This document shows positions 1 through 12,045 of a stretch of DNA of 64,000 nt, piece after piece. The stretch covers positions 434,001 to 498,000 of the forward strand of contig RCTD01000006.1 in assembly GCA_014898415.1 (NCBI GenBank), read 5' to 3'. The stretch is from Stromatinia cepivora. Lineage: Eukaryota > Ascomycota > Leotiomycetes > Helotiales > Sclerotiniaceae. Position 1 is the first letter of the stretch; every line of letters starts with the position of its first letter. The translations under genes and the position numbers were made by a program. The notes under the pieces were generated by a model. It was given only the letters and a program-made list of their open reading frames with translations. It searched no databases and was not told the origin of the DNA.

Positions 1-933
1 ACTACCGGCTACAATATCTCCTAATGCATATATACCCTTTACATCATCCGAATCAGCTCCTTTGACGCGGAAGTATGCATCGCGAGTGATCACTCGTCCT
101 GTTTCATCGAGCCAAGTTTTGGGTAGAAATTGGGTGTTGGGAGTAGCTCCTGTAGCGTCAATATAGATGTCGACTTCGCGAGAGCTACCATCGCCGAGTT
201 TAAGGGTAGCAGGTGAGGCGCCAGGTTGTGCGGGGTTGGTACTTTCGACGCGTACATTGTTTATGACTTCTACGTGCATGATATTTTCGAGATAGTTTTG
301 GGCACGTGCACTTGTTGCCTGTTTGACTCTGGAGAGAAGTCTGTTTGCTCCAGAAAGTAGTGTTACTTTGCAGTTTGGGTAGTTTGAAGCTATTTCCCCA
401 GCTGTTTCGACGCCCACTGCTCCTCCTCCAGCGATTAGGACGGTTTTCGCATTTGGAAGTGCGGTGTTTAATGACTCGAGAGCTTTCTTTGTTGCAGATT
501 CATCTCCCTGAAGGTTCCATAATGGAGACTTTGAGGTTGTGCCTGTGGAAATGATGAGGGAATCATAGTGAATTTGTCGCGTGGTGCCTGTTTCGCCAAT
601 TGATACAGTGATGGATCGTTGTGCAGGGTCCAAAGCTGAAGCAGTCCCTTGGATTAATTCGAATTGTGAAGCATCATACTTGGAGAAAGCCTCTGACAAA
701 GGTATGAAAATCTTCTCCTGTGGGACTAATGTCGAATTGATAAGAGCTCTGGGACTGGCGATCTTGAAGAAGAAAGAAGTATTTGGAGTAACGAGTGTGA
801 CATGATAAGACTTCGATTGGTCCAGGCGCTGCAGCTGAGGTAAGGTCTGACGAAGCAAATGATGAACAGCATTAACACCTCCAAAGTTTCCACCTAAGAT
901 GACAATTTCATGAGAACTGGAGTTGGACGACAT
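1..933 (-). CDS. FAD-dependent NAD(P)H oxidoreductase, AIF/AMID (FSP1) type, 3' end cut by window edge
   Basis: One open exon of 311 codons runs from the ATG at 933 to the left edge of the window, so the C-terminus is missing. The N-terminus has the FAD-binding Rossmann motif ILGGNFGG (about residues 12-19). A second nucleotide-binding motif, LIAGGGAVGVETAGE, lies near residues 155-170 and should bind NAD(P)H. The last visible part, GIYALGDIVAG, is the typical C-terminal FAD-contacting GD motif of pyridine-nucleotide disulfide oxidoreductases. Order and spacing fit the apoptosis-inducing-factor-like family (AIFM2/AMID/FSP1, fungal Ndi/Aif relatives), which passes electrons from NAD(P)H to quinones. 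No mitochondrial leader or membrane anchor is obvious in the visible part. It is divergent from the GNA1 gene. The physiological substrate cannot be read from sequence. Confidence 0.9.
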   Translation of the reverse strand, partial: MSSNSSSHEIVILGGNFGGVNAVHHLLRQTLPQLQRLDQSKSYHVTLVTPNTSFFFKIASPRALINSTLVPQEKIFIPLSEAFSKYDASQFELIQGTASALDPAQRSITVSIGETGTTRQIHYDSLIISTGTTSKSPLWNLQGDESATKKALESLNTALPNAKTVLIAGGGAVGVETAGEIASNYPNCKVTLLSGANRLLSRVKQATSARAQNYLENIMHVEVINNVRVESTNPAQPGASPATLKLGDGSSREVDIYIDATGATPNTQFLPKTWLDETGRVITRDAYFRVKGADSDDVKGIYALGDIVAGS

Positions 934-1860
934 TTTGAAGGTATTTGGAAATGAGTTGGCGGTGGGATGGTGAAGATGGTGAGGTCGAATTCTGAAGATC
1001 TGTCAGGATGATAGCTATAGAAATTCGGCGTCTGTGGGTCATGGAAAGATTGATAGCTGGGGTGTGAAGGGAGTCGGATAGTACCTGATAATCCACCTAA
1101 TTAATTCTTTTGAATAATTTTCTAGATGATGAAGTCCTTGAAATGAAGTCCTTGATAACTTTCAAGATGGAAAATTCAGAGGAATTGACGTGAACTTTTA
1201 TACTGAAATTGTGTCCGCTCGGGCTCAATTGACCAATTGATATCGTGGGCACAGATCTTCAGCTATCAAGGTTATTACCTCAATACTTTTTAAACAACTA
1301 TTACATTACAGTGAATGATAATTTGTCAATAATTGTCATCACCATTTAAAGATTTACAAATTTTCCTCGATTTAACAAATCAGGAAGTCATAATTATATT
1401 TATTTCAATTTCGATTTTGAAACCGAATGAAATTCAAAGATTTTTTTTAAATATAAAAGATGGTCAGATATAAATGTTGCCGCAGTGTTCATCCAGTCAG
1501 AAGCATTTCACTCACTTTGTTTTGTACATAAGTTCTACTGTAAGCAAAAAAGAAAGTAATCCTTCGAATAATGGAAATATCTCCAGCGGAAATGCTGAAC
1601 ACCAACAAAACGACTTGATTGTTTAGCAATTAAGCACCTGGTTAATAATATCATGAGCTTAGGTAAAGAAGATGAGGTTCTTAAAAGAACGAACTCACGC
1701 TGCAAACGTATGAGCATCACGTGAACTGCCACGTCGTTTCTCTGCTCGTGACTGGATCCACCCCATTTTTACATTTGTTCATCTTCCACTCAACATTTCG
1801 ACGTCATCATCAAATCATTAATTCTCTCCTCTTGTATTCCCACGGTTCATTCATTTTACA
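934..1860. other. Divergent intergenic region between AIF-like gene and GNA1
   Basis: About 930 bp lie between two divergent starts and must hold both promoters. A markedly AT-rich stretch covers roughly 1290-1460. I see no convincing coding frame, RNA gene or repeat. Confidence 0.6.
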
Positions 1861-2546
1861 ATGGCCACTGAAATAGAGCTATCACTTTTCTCCAACGATT
1901 TGATCTCAGAGGAATGTCAAAATTCATTACCTGAAGGCTACAAATTCCGTGCTCTTCAACGCTCGGATTTCCATCATGGTTATCTTGGTGTTCTGCGGGA
2001 TCTTGCATATGTTGGGCCGATTACAGAAGAACAGTGGGAGGAGCGTTTTGATGCAATGAAAAAGTGTGAGAATACTTATTATGTGTTGGTAATTGTGAAG
2101 GAGGGTGGTGATGAGGAGGTTATTATGGGGACGGGTACACTCGTCGTGGAGATGAAATTGTGAGTGAACCTTACATCTCACACTTCTCTTAGAAAGAACG
2201 ATTGGAAGTTCTAACAATATTCATTGTTCAAGCCTCGGGAATCTGGGTTTACAGGGACATGTAGAAGATGTGTGTATTTCCGCAGATCATCAAGGACAGC
2301 AGTTTGGAACGAAACTTATCAAGGCGCTGGATCATATTGCTGCGGAAAGGGGATGTTATAAGGTGTGTTCAGTGATTCGTTTTCCCAATTATTGGAATAC
2401 AGCAGCTGCTAATTTCTTTCCAGAGTATACTTGATTGTGGTGAAAAGAAGAGGGCTTTTTACGAAAAGTGTGGCTACGAAGGGAGAGGTTACGAAATGCA
2501 TCATTATCACGACCCTGAATCAGAGGCTGCACTAAATGGAGTTTGA
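1861..2546 (+). CDS. GNA1: Glucosamine-6-phosphate N-acetyltransferase (GNAT family)
   Basis: This enzyme acetylates glucosamine-6-phosphate with acetyl-CoA, the second committed step to UDP-GlcNAc for chitin and glycans, in the cytosol. Three exons (1861-2159, 2233-2362, 2424-2546) give 183 aa, close to the family length. Exon 1 carries LPEGYKFRALQRSDF and ITEEQWEERFDAM, exon 2 the acetyl-CoA pyrophosphate-binding stretch HQGQQFGTKLIKALDHIA after GHVEDVCISAD, and exon 3 the C-terminal core SILDCGEKKRAFYEKCGYE ending in HHYH. The first intron has a clear GTTCTAACA branch site upstream of the acceptor. It converges with the alpha-galactosidase gene downstream. The start is the first ATG of the open frame, just after a CA-rich leader. 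Confidence 0.95.
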
Positions 2547-2885
2547 GATTAAGCTGTAAATGATCTCAAAACCGATGTTTACTTTTACAAGCTTTAGTGG
2601 CAGCAAGGCCTGGCTGGGCTGGCTCAAGATAATGGTATTAAAAATTTACTTGCTAAACCCTTGCGCTGCCCTACTCACTTTCTTTTCGATTTTTTCTCAT
2701 TACTCTTTGACGCATCAAGACGATTCGAACAATATCTCAATATCTATCAACGACAGTATATTCGTATTTCGTCATAATGGGACGAGATTATTCCTATGTG
2801 TTAACTAGGTACCGAATACTGGTCTATAATTATACTGATGAATCAAACCAAAGATACCGACTGCCCAAATTACCTTTTCAGAATC
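2547..2885. other. Convergent intergenic region
   Basis: About 340 bp between the stop codons of GNA1 (+) and the GH27 gene (-); probably both 3' UTRs. An open frame at 2560-2808 has no recognisable features. Confidence 0.55.
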
Positions 2886-4280
2886 TCATTGGAAAAAGCA
2901 CATTGATGCATTGGCTTGAACCTCCCAAACTCTCAAAATCTTAGCTTCATGAGGCATTACTTCTACAGTATATGGAATATCATAAAGGCCTTCCTTATGT
3001 TTCCACAAATCACGAATTCGATAATGATCCCAAGTCATAAGAAGATCCCGACGAGGACTCAAGCTCATTTCTGCAGTGAAAGTTCCTCGATTGAGTAATG
3101 CAACGGCATAACTCCCATCCGACATTTCTTTAGCATATACTTGAAGATCACCATCGGCTTCATAACCCACGCCAACTGTTTGAGCTGATATTCCAAGTGG
3201 ATCTTGGTTTATCTCGATAATTTCTTTGTTTGTAAGGGTTTGAAGTTCATATGTATCCAATATGCGTATGTCGGAGCCGATGAGCAGAGGAGAGGCAACC
3301 ATAGTCCACATACTGAAATGAGTACGATACTCAATATTCGAAGCACCAGTTCCGACCAGTTGAGTAGAATTTCCATTGAGACCGATGATAAGCATATCGT
3401 AATCATTCCAATGACCGGGACCAGAATATTGCACCAAGTCATTTCCTCGATCAATCATATCTAATACGTCGAAATAGTACTTTTCTCTATTTCCAGGATA
3501 ATTGAAATCGTCCGAGATATCCTGCCCAATCCTCCATTGATTCGCACCCTCATCCGCTGCCCATTCCCAGATATCGGCCCAACCACAATGACACGCATGG
3601 TACACGATTGGGCGGCCACTCGTCAGCAAAGCTTTCGACATTTTCAATACAATTTCCTGTACCACGGATTTCGGCGCATCGCCATGAGAACAACAACTGC
3701 AAGAATCAGAAACATTCCATCAAATTTATGCGTAATAAACCTACCTATCATATTTCAAATGATCAATCCCCCACCTAGCAAACATGCGCGCATCCTCCTC
3801 CTCATGTCCCAAACTCCCCGTATAACCCGCACACGTCACATCACCAGGTCCCGAATAAATACCCAATTTAAAACCTCGATCATGCGCATAATCAGCTAGT
3901 GCTTTCATTCCATTTGGAAATTTAACAGGATCGACTTCGAGAGGATGGGCTGATCGATTTCCTTTGTAGCGCTGCCATCCATCGTCCAGGTTTATGTATA
4001 TATATCCTGCGTCTTTGAGACCGTTGGATATCATTGTGTCGATGGTGGTTTGGATCAGGGTTTCGGAGATGAGGTCTCCGAATTGGTTCCAGGTGCTCCA
4101 GCCCATGGGTGGTGTTAGGGCGAGGTTATTGTTTAAGGGTGGTGTTATGGGTGGTTTTCGATCTGTTGAATATTCGTTGGTGGTTGGGGAGGTTGTTGTT
4201 GGGCTTGGGGTTGGGGAGGAGGAGGATGTGTTTAGACCGTGAACAAGCACAATGAAAAATAGTAGTGTTAGGAAATACAT
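2886..4280 (-). CDS. Secreted GH27 alpha-galactosidase (melibiase)
   Basis: Two exons (3745-4280 and 2886-3696; intron 3697-3744) encode 448 aa. The first about 16 residues (MYFLTLLFFIVLVHG) are a signal peptide, followed by a Ser/Thr/Pro-rich linker of about 35 residues and then the TIM-barrel start LALTPPMGWSTWNQFG, the GH27 hallmark. The expected nucleophile is Asp178 in HLKYD, directly at the splice junction, and the acid/base is Asp238 in RIGQDISDD. A C-terminal beta-sandwich follows (VYAKEMSDGSYAVALLNRG). The enzyme should release terminal alpha-galactose from melibiose, raffinose or galactomannan outside the cell. Its divergent neighbour is an alpha-glucoside-type sugar transporter, which hints at plant-sugar use, but co-regulation is not shown. 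Confidence 0.96.
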
Positions 4281-5540
4281 TGCAGCAATTCTTCTTCCTC
4301 ACCGCAAATAATCTAAACGCAACTAAATATTCACGAGTAACTTTTGAAATGAAAGCTTTTCTTTTTCCTACTTCAACTAACTCTATTAATGCATCTCATC
4401 GATACAAAGTCACATACACATACATATCAAACCCAAAGCCAAGAAACACCAACTCATACCGCGTACATACCTAGAAACCCCTCTCTCTACCCCGCGATCC
4501 TCCTCACATCGCACAACACGAGCCAAGACCCCTTTACAAACAATAGCTTAAATAATGGCTTAAACAATAGCCAGCCATCTTCTTCAAGTTCAAAGCAAAA
4601 TCTACTTTAGTATTTGCGCATGCATGTGCGGCTGAATAAGTCTTACATGCAATGCAGTTTGGCTGCAGAAAATCGATACCAAGGATTCGAACGTGACGTC
4701 TTGGGATTTGGGAAGGTAGCGGATGGGAAGGAAATAAATAAATCCCGTGTATTTCAGCTCGACGGCTCAAATAGATATATAGGCAAGTAGACAAATCTGT
4801 AAACAGAACAGACAAGCTCAATTCATCAATTCATCAGTTCATCAGTTCATCAGTTCATGTGTAATATTTACAAATCCCCACAATCCACACATCATCCCAA
4901 CGAACCATTTCTCAAATCCATCCATACTAACTATAGTAACCCAAAAATACTCTATACAGTTCGTGATTTCTCTGTATATATACCTACCTAATAGTACAGA
5001 ATATACGGAGTATACCTTATCAAAGCTACAATTCCGGTTTACCTTCCTAACTGGGATATTTTCTGATATCGGCTGCTCGTGAATGCCAAGATGGCGGGGT
5101 GTACCCCAGTGATGTATGCTGGCTGCACTCTGATTGAGTCGCTCGCTCGGAGAAGTGCTGCGTGCGTACATAGATCCCCCATTTTATGTTATCTGATATC
5201 TATTATCGATGCATATCGGCAGAGATATGAGGTGCAAGGTAGAGTGTAAGATAGAAGATAGAAAAATGTTGATAAGGATGCAATTTTCCTCTTCATGTTA
5301 AAAACTACAAGTCTTGTGAGGAAATACTTGTATTCTTTGAAAATGATTTCAGCTCTTCTATTTGAGTAATTACACCTATGTAGGTAGGTATCGATCGACA
5401 CAGAGACGACAACACATTCAATATTTAGCGTTCAGTGTAACCCAACCCAAGTCAATCCAATAACCTTCTACAAAAATTGATTTTTCTACAACCTCATCCA
5501 ATTCACCCATAAACCATTTTCAAAAAAAACCAAACACAAA
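4281..5540. other. Divergent intergenic region between alpha-galactosidase and sugar transporter
   Basis: 1.26 kb holding the promoters of both genes. It contains a short 8-bp tandem repeat at 4821-4859 and CA/CT-rich leader sequence just before the transporter start. Short open frames (for example 4842-5171 on the minus strand) show no protein-like features. Confidence 0.6.
4821..4859. repeat. Short tandem repeat, 8-bp unit (RTTCATCA), about 4.9 copies
   Basis: The unit ATTCATCA/GTTCATCA repeats head to tail almost five times between two genes. It is a simple microsatellite-like repeat. Confidence 0.85.
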
Positions 5541-7574
5541 ATGGACGTCCCCAAACCTCCCGCCACAGAACCACAAAAACTTACTCATCTCAACACCAAC
5601 ACATCCACATCCCTCCCCCCCAGCAAAGGCATACGCATCGACGCCCAAACCGCGACCGAAATCGAGCACTCAATGACATTCCACGAAGGACTACGCCATT
5701 ATCCCGCCGCAATCGGGTGGTCAGCATTTTTCTCACTGGGAATAATCATGACGGCTTTTGATCCGCAGTTACTGGGGAGTTTATACGCGACGCCGGCTTT
5801 CCAGAAGGATTTCGGGTATTTGTATAGGGGGAGTTATATTATTAGTGCGCCGTGGCAGACGGCGTTGGGGATGGGGAATCCGATTGGGCAGGTGGTGGGG
5901 GCGTTGCTTATTGGGTTTCCGATGGAGTGGTATGGACGGAGATGGGTAGGTTTTTATCTTTTTGCTTTGGTTTTGATTTTCATTTTGGTGTTGGTAGAGT
6001 GGAGGCTAATTTACTGATTTGAAGACGTATATGGTATGTGTAGCAGGCACGGCAGCATTTATATTTATGCAATTTTTTGCGCGATCACTACCTATTCTCC
6101 TCGTTGGTGAACTTATCGGAGGTTTGATACTGGGTACCTATACGACTATTGCACCCACCTACGCATCGGAAGTATGTCCCATTGCTCTTCGAGGACATCT
6201 AACTTCTTATATTAATCTCTGTTTTGTGATGGGTCAACTCCTTGCAAATGGAGTTATTGCCGGAACATCTCAGCTCAATAATCACTGGGCGTATAGCGCC
6301 CCATTTGCAATTCAATGGCTGTGGCCTCTCATCATCTTAATCGGTACCATCTTTGCCCCTGAATCACCATGGTGGCTCGTTCGAAAAGATAGACTTGAGG
6401 AAGCGGAAAAGTCGTTGAATCGTCTCTCTTCAAAGAAAATCAATAATAAATTGGTCTTGGCCATGATGATTGAGACGGATAGGTTGGAGATGGAGATGGA
6501 GACGGGAACGACTTATTGGGATGTTTTTAATAAGACTAATATACGAAGAACGGAAATTGCGATAGCGGTTTTTGTTACGCAGGTTTTTAGTGGGATATAT
6601 CTTGTGGGATATGCGGCGTACTTCTTTCAACGTGAGTCTTTTTGTTATTGGTATCGCGTTTTGATTTTCATTTCGCACATTCGAACCCCTTTTTTCTTGA
6701 AGCGGACAATTTTTTAGATCATTCAAACACTATATAGAGCCGAATGATTGCATGTTCACTCACTATTTCAGTTGCCGGCCTTGCGGGATCCAAAGCTTTC
6801 GATATGAGCGTTGGATTTCTAGCCGTTGGCTTCGTAGGAACTCTCCTATCATGGATTTTAATATCAAAATATGGTCGACGACGCATCTACAACACTGGAC
6901 TGGCTGTACTCACGACCATTATGTTTATTATCGGAATCTTGGATTGCGTACCAGATTATGTGAATCGTCCGGGTGTCATTTGGGCGCAATCCTCGCTCAT
7001 GGTATGTTGAAGAATTTTCGTCACCGTTGTGTTATGGAACTTACATGGTGATTGTTTCGTATTGACCGCTCTGCGTGAATATAGATCGTTTGGAACGGTA
7101 TCTTCGATCTTACAATCGGGCCAGTTTGCTATACGATTTTCTGCGAGGTATCCGCGACTAAAGTTCGCACAAAAACCATTGCTGTGGCTACCGCCATGCA
7201 AGCACTTGTTGGGATAGTTATGACCGTCGCAATTCCTTATATGATCAATCCGGATCAAGCGAATTGGAGAGGGAAGATAGGATTCTTCTATGGTAAGCAA
7301 AATGTTACATACGCTTAATGATTGCAACAGTGAAATGTACCCAATGACAGGTGCATTGGTGAATCGAGTGACACCAAATATATTTGCTTGCTGATACTAA
7401 TATCGAAAGAAGATATTATTGACTGATATTTGAATAGGTGGTTGTTCGGTAGTATGCTTTATATGGTGTTGGCTGAGAGTTCCAGAAACCAAAGGAAGGA
7501 CGTATGAGGAATTGGATTTGATGTTTGCGAAAGGCGTGAAGACGAGAGACTTCAAAAATTATAAAATCGTGTAA
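5541..7574 (+). CDS. MFS sugar transporter, alpha-glucoside:H+ symporter type
   Basis: Five exons (5541-5945, 6025-6631, 6772-7001, 7085-7292, 7438-7574) give a 528-aa protein with the 12 membrane spans of the MFS sugar-porter family. Signature elements are visible in order: YGRRW in the loop between spans 2 and 3 (split by intron 1), PESPWWLVRKDR after span 6, SKYGRRR after span 8, and PETKGRTYEELD after span 12. The N-terminal stretch AATEIEHSMTF-like followed by FDPQLLGSLYATPAF resembles fungal maltose/alpha-glucoside permeases rather than hexose transporters, which usually show a GYDQG-type motif here. Substrate specificity is therefore an inference. All junctions keep phase and use consensus donors. 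It lies divergent to the secreted alpha-galactosidase. Confidence 0.93.
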
Positions 7575-9538
7575 TGTATGTATATATCCGCTCCAGTCCT
7601 ATTCATTCGTTGATCAAAATTGAAATTGTGCTTTTACCTACAGAGAGTTCATGATGATGAGGATAATTCTCCATGTTCACCATCAGTGAGTGCAGTGCAG
7701 TGCATTGACGAATTGATTGATTGCCTCATGAATCGTTCCAATTTCTAGGGAATCCATGCCTTTTCAAACGTCAATCCAAAATCAAAGTCAATCCATTTGA
7801 AACCAGCTACTCTAGAACATTTTAAAGGGGTACCGGTACCTACTGCTTGGAAGATTCAATGCGATCGGCAAGCTCATCGACACGACAATGAAATTGACAT
7901 CATTCCCGTCACTTTTCGTCATTTCTCATCATATGATACCGGAGTAGTGATGCTTCAAGAAGTTCCCACTTTTGAGATATATATCCGAGTCCATCCACCT
8001 CAACAAAATCTTGGATTTGTATGAAGTTCGAACTGCCGGAGAAAAGGAGACCAAAGCCGCGCAAAGCCGTTGAGGGCCCCAGATAAATCCTCAGCCACGA
8101 ACAACTAAAAGTCCTTTCCGGGCTTATGTTCACGTTGTTCTAAAGCTCCATCATTGATCATTAAAGTTTTTCGTCGGCTTTTCTAGCGTGTCATATCATT
8201 TCTGATCTAACGTCTGAAATAAATGAAATGAATATCTTATGTTAAAATAAGCTATGAAAGTTTAGACTAAGAAAAGTATAATTAATGCGAAGGTTTTTTT
8301 TTTCATAGTACGAGTATGGTATGGTATGGTTTCCGAAAGAAAACAAACACCTTACCTCATTGAGCTCATCCGCTAAGTGGCTTGTTCCGATTGATTCCCC
8401 AGCAACCCCTTTCTTCAAGCGGTCGACTTCGATTCCGAATATTCCCCAAAATGAGGGGAGATAACACAAATTGCGGATTATCGCGTGGGGTGGGAAAATG
8501 TGAGATCATTTCCTTATTTATACTCATTGCCCATGTCCTTAAAGATAGATGATCATATTTTCATTCCATTTCAAGGCGGTTCGCCTCGTTTTCTTATCTA
8601 CGGGGTCTTCATCTACCTTTATCCTTGGCCTCATGAGGTATACCGTAGATAAAAAAGTGGTGGAGATGAATGAATGGAAAAAAAAAAAATGGAAAAAGTT
8701 GAACCATTTCGGTTATTCTCGTCTAAAGCGGCCCGACGAGGCTGCGGGAGTTGTCGGTAAAGCACTTACATGACCTACATCATAAGGCGGAAAAAGTCAG
8801 AATTTCTCGAGGCGTTTTCTCCGCATTTCGTTATTCGGAATTGGAATGTCAAACGATTTGACTATTTGACTTTTGGATACCGTTTCAATCACTTGCATCT
8901 ATGATAAAAAGCAAATCCAACTCATTTTGGTGGCATGATCTCAATATGATCAAGGTTGGCCATGCAGAATCACGCACTACCCCAGATTTAATACCCCGAA
9001 TCAGTCAAATCGTACATGCTCACTACCGAGATCCCGTTGGAAATTATCGAATGATGTTGAATTCATGGAGACTGTTGCTCGCGTCGCCTCGCCAAAACAT
9101 AATAATTACTAGACAGTGGGTCCTTTAGGACTAAATGGTCCACTGTCACTTATCAAACTCCATATAAAAAAATGCACTTACGTCTTAGGAACCACCTTCT
9201 AACATGGTCTTACCATTAGCACCAACATTCCCCTCATTGAACTTACCTAAATTAAATAGAAATCAATTGTTAATCTTTGCCTTATCTCCGTGCTGAGGGT
9301 GTCTGGCCCCATCCAGAAACCCTACATATCTTCGTCTCGTTTCCACATCTTACTGATGTTGTTTGCCCCATCTCTCATCTCTCACCTCTCCTTCAACACT
9401 CAGCTGCTCCTTCCTCAACTGGTAGCTCCAACCCTACCTTCCTGTTCCAACGCCAATCAACAGTAATTGGAATCAACAACATTATTTCGACCTGTTAAAA
9501 TAGACATAGATCTGCGAACGAATCATAAATTTGCAGAT
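7575..9538. other. Intergenic region between sugar transporter and amino-acid permease
   Basis: Nearly 2 kb without a gene I can support. A pyrimidine-rich leader (about 9330-9480) precedes the permease. A minus-strand frame around 8350-8470 is weakly protein-like but has no recognisable domain. Confidence 0.5.
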
Positions 9539-11092
9539 ATGGACGCTGAGAAGGTAAATACGAATAAAGCCATGCCGGACGATATTACGGCCGCCAACAA
9601 TTTCCGCGGTCACATCAGGGCGGACGATGAGTCCTCGGATATGAAAGTTGCAGAGGTACTCGATGCATTTGGTAATGAGGAAGGCGCAGAGGTTCAATGT
9701 AAGTTTTTCTACTCTTAGCTGCCGGGAGATGAACTGACATTTTAATCAGACAAAACTATGACTTGGTGGCAAGGAGCAATTGTTATGATTGCTGAAAATA
9801 TCTCACTTGGTATCCTTTCTCTACCAGCTGTTTTGGCCAAAGTTGGTCTCATCGGTGGCGTCATTGCCATTATTGGTCTCGGTATCTTCTCAACATATTC
9901 TGGTTACGTCTTGTGGCAATTTAAAATGCGGTATCCTCAGGTATGTGAAGTTTTATGGGCACAATCGGAAAAGAACCCTGTTTCTGACCACTTTTTAGAT
10001 TGTAACTTATGGAGACATTGGTGGAATCATGTTAGGAACCTGGGGACGAGAAATCTTTGGTGCTGGTTACGTCATCTATTGTATATTCAGTATGGCATCG
10101 CATCTTTTGACTTTTACAATTGCCATGAACGTTCTCACGAATCATGCTACTTGTACCATTATCTGGGGTGTCATTGGATTGGTCGTCTTCAGCTTGCTCT
10201 CCCTAAACAGAACTCTTAAGAATGTCTCATTCTTGTCCATCATCTGTACGTTTCTTCAAGTCTCTGTTATCGTATTATACTAACCAATATCAAAGCATTC
10301 ACCAGTATTCTCTCCGCCATCATGCTCACCATGATCGCATTGGGCGTTTCCCCACAAGCAGCATCTGGCTCCATGAAAGGAACTTACTCACCCACATTCC
10401 CATCTGCTTTCAACAGCATCTCCAACATCGTTTTCGCATATGGTGGTCACGTCGCATGGGTCAGCTTCATTGCCGAACTCCGCGACCCCAGGGAATTCCC
10501 CAAGTCTCTCATGGTCCTCCAAACGGTCGACATTGGTTTATACGTCATCGCTGCTCTCGTCATCTACAGATATGCTGGTGAGGATGTTGCTAGTCCGGCT
10601 CTTAACAGCAATGCTCCCCTCATTCGCAAAATTGCATGGGGAATCGCTTTGCCAACCATCATTATCGCCGGAGTCATCTTTGCACACGTTACTGTCAAAT
10701 ATGTCTATCTTCGCGTTTTCTCAGGAACCAAATACTTGAACAGCAGAGGATGGGTGGCAACTGGAACCTGGGTTGGTCTCGCGGTAGGATCATGGACCAT
10801 CGCCTGGATCATTGCCGAATCGATTCCAGTTTTCTCCGATCTCCTCGGTGTCATCTCTGCTCTGTTCGCGTCTTGGTTTTCATACGGTCTCCCTGGTATC
10901 TGTTGGTTTTATCTCAACTGGGGAACATGCACACGGGGTATTAGGAAAATTGGTTTGAGCGCTGTTAATTTGGTGTTGATTATTTTGGCTTGCATTATTT
11001 GTTTTGCGGGTTTATATGCTAGTGGATATCAAATGCATGTTGACTCGTCGTCATCTCATGGAGCATGGTCTTGCGCGGATAACCGAACATAA
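9539..11092 (+). CDS. Amino-acid permease, AAAP family (Neurospora Mtr-like)
   Basis: Four exons (9539-9698, 9750-9940, 9999-10245, 10296-11092) encode 464 aa. After a hydrophilic N-terminus of about 55 residues the protein enters a run of about 11 membrane spans, opening with TWWQGAIVMIAENISLGILS and LPAVLAKVGLIGGVIA, the Aa_trans (AAAP) domain opening. The block FSTYSGYVLWQFKMRYPQ followed by YGDIGGIM is typical of the fungal Mtr (methyltryptophan-resistance) neutral amino-acid permeases at the plasma membrane. The ATG at 9539 is chosen because the upstream in-frame sequence has no other ATG. Introns are 49-58 nt with canonical ends. A role in uptake of neutral or aromatic amino acids is inferred from the family. 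Confidence 0.93.
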
Positions 11093-11927
11093 ATGTATTT
11101 ATAGGTAGCGTTGCGTTGCTTGCGTTGCGAGGTTTTGTTTGGGAAAAGCGAAAAGCAAGCCAGATGCGGGATAGGATGGTTTTCATGGGTGCATTTTTTA
11201 TGAAAAATTTACATATGGGATGGGTGTCATGGGCGCGTACTTGGGAGTCGAATGGGGAACGTAACGTCGGTCATGCTTGATGACCTTTTTTGTATTAAAC
11301 TGTTAATGATGTGATGATTAAATAAAGAAAGTATGAATAAATAGATTTATATGATTGATGATTTTTGAATTTATTAGGCTTTTTGGGGGGACTTTGGGTG
11401 CTATGGAAGGTATTGTATGGTATGGCATGGTACGGGATTTGATATCGAGATTGAGATTGAGGATTTGGATATAGGTGTGGAAAGGAAAACAGAGACATGG
11501 TATGCTAGGTAAACTTTGAATATATGTGATCTGCATTCTTATATTTGATGGACAGGTAGACTCGGAATCTAGAGAGTATTAACTAACTATTCGGGATACT
11601 CAAGATAGTACGGAATTATATATTATACGCTTTCAAATCACTTTACCATAGAATCTAGAATCTCAAGATTTGCTTGAATATCTAATCTTAATGCGTCTAT
11701 AAATATAAACTATATCCTAGTTCCTCCCTTTCTTCCTTTCTTCTCCTCTTTTATTCATATTAATTACATACATATTACATTCCCGCTAGTGCACCCCTTG
11801 TATCCCCTAGCTCCCGCTACCCTGGTCCCTTTCCTCCATCCATTCCTCTCATCCATCCCATTTCCCCTCCTCTTTAGAATCCCCCCGCACACCCCGACCC
11901 TCAACAAATCAACCAACCACCCAAATC
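11093..11927. other. 3' flank of permease and upstream of tRNA-Ile
   Basis: About 835 bp with AT-rich and C/T-rich tracts (11700-11920). I see no coding frame or structured RNA before the tRNA. Confidence 0.55.
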
Positions 11928-12045
11928 GGTCGCTTAGCTCAGTTGGTTAGAGCGTGGTGCTAATAACTTCTTTATTCTTCGGAACAGAATAGAATAGAAG
12001 CGATTGCAAACGCCAAGGTCGGCGGTTCGAAACCGCCAGTGATCA
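11928..12045 (+). tRNA. tRNA-Ile (AAU anticodon, read as IAU) with intron
   Basis: The acceptor stem GGTCGCT pairs with AGTGATC (two G-T pairs) with discriminator A. The D arm is GCTCAGTTGGTTAGAGC. The anticodon stem TGGTG pairs with CGCCA around loop CTAATAA, giving anticodon AAU, and the T arm is GGCGGTTCGAAACCGCC. An intron of about 44 nt (about 11966-12009) follows position 37, the canonical site. The CCA end is not encoded, as usual in eukaryotes. Confidence 0.95.

Noticed and set aside
4842..5171. 109-codon minus-strand frame between alpha-galactosidase and transporter
   Set aside because: No domain, signal peptide or composition unlike intergenic DNA; it overlaps a microsatellite.
8242..8469. 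Minus-strand frame with an exon-like end before GTAAGG
   Set aside because: Only about 40 codons look protein-like and no partner exon or family could be found.
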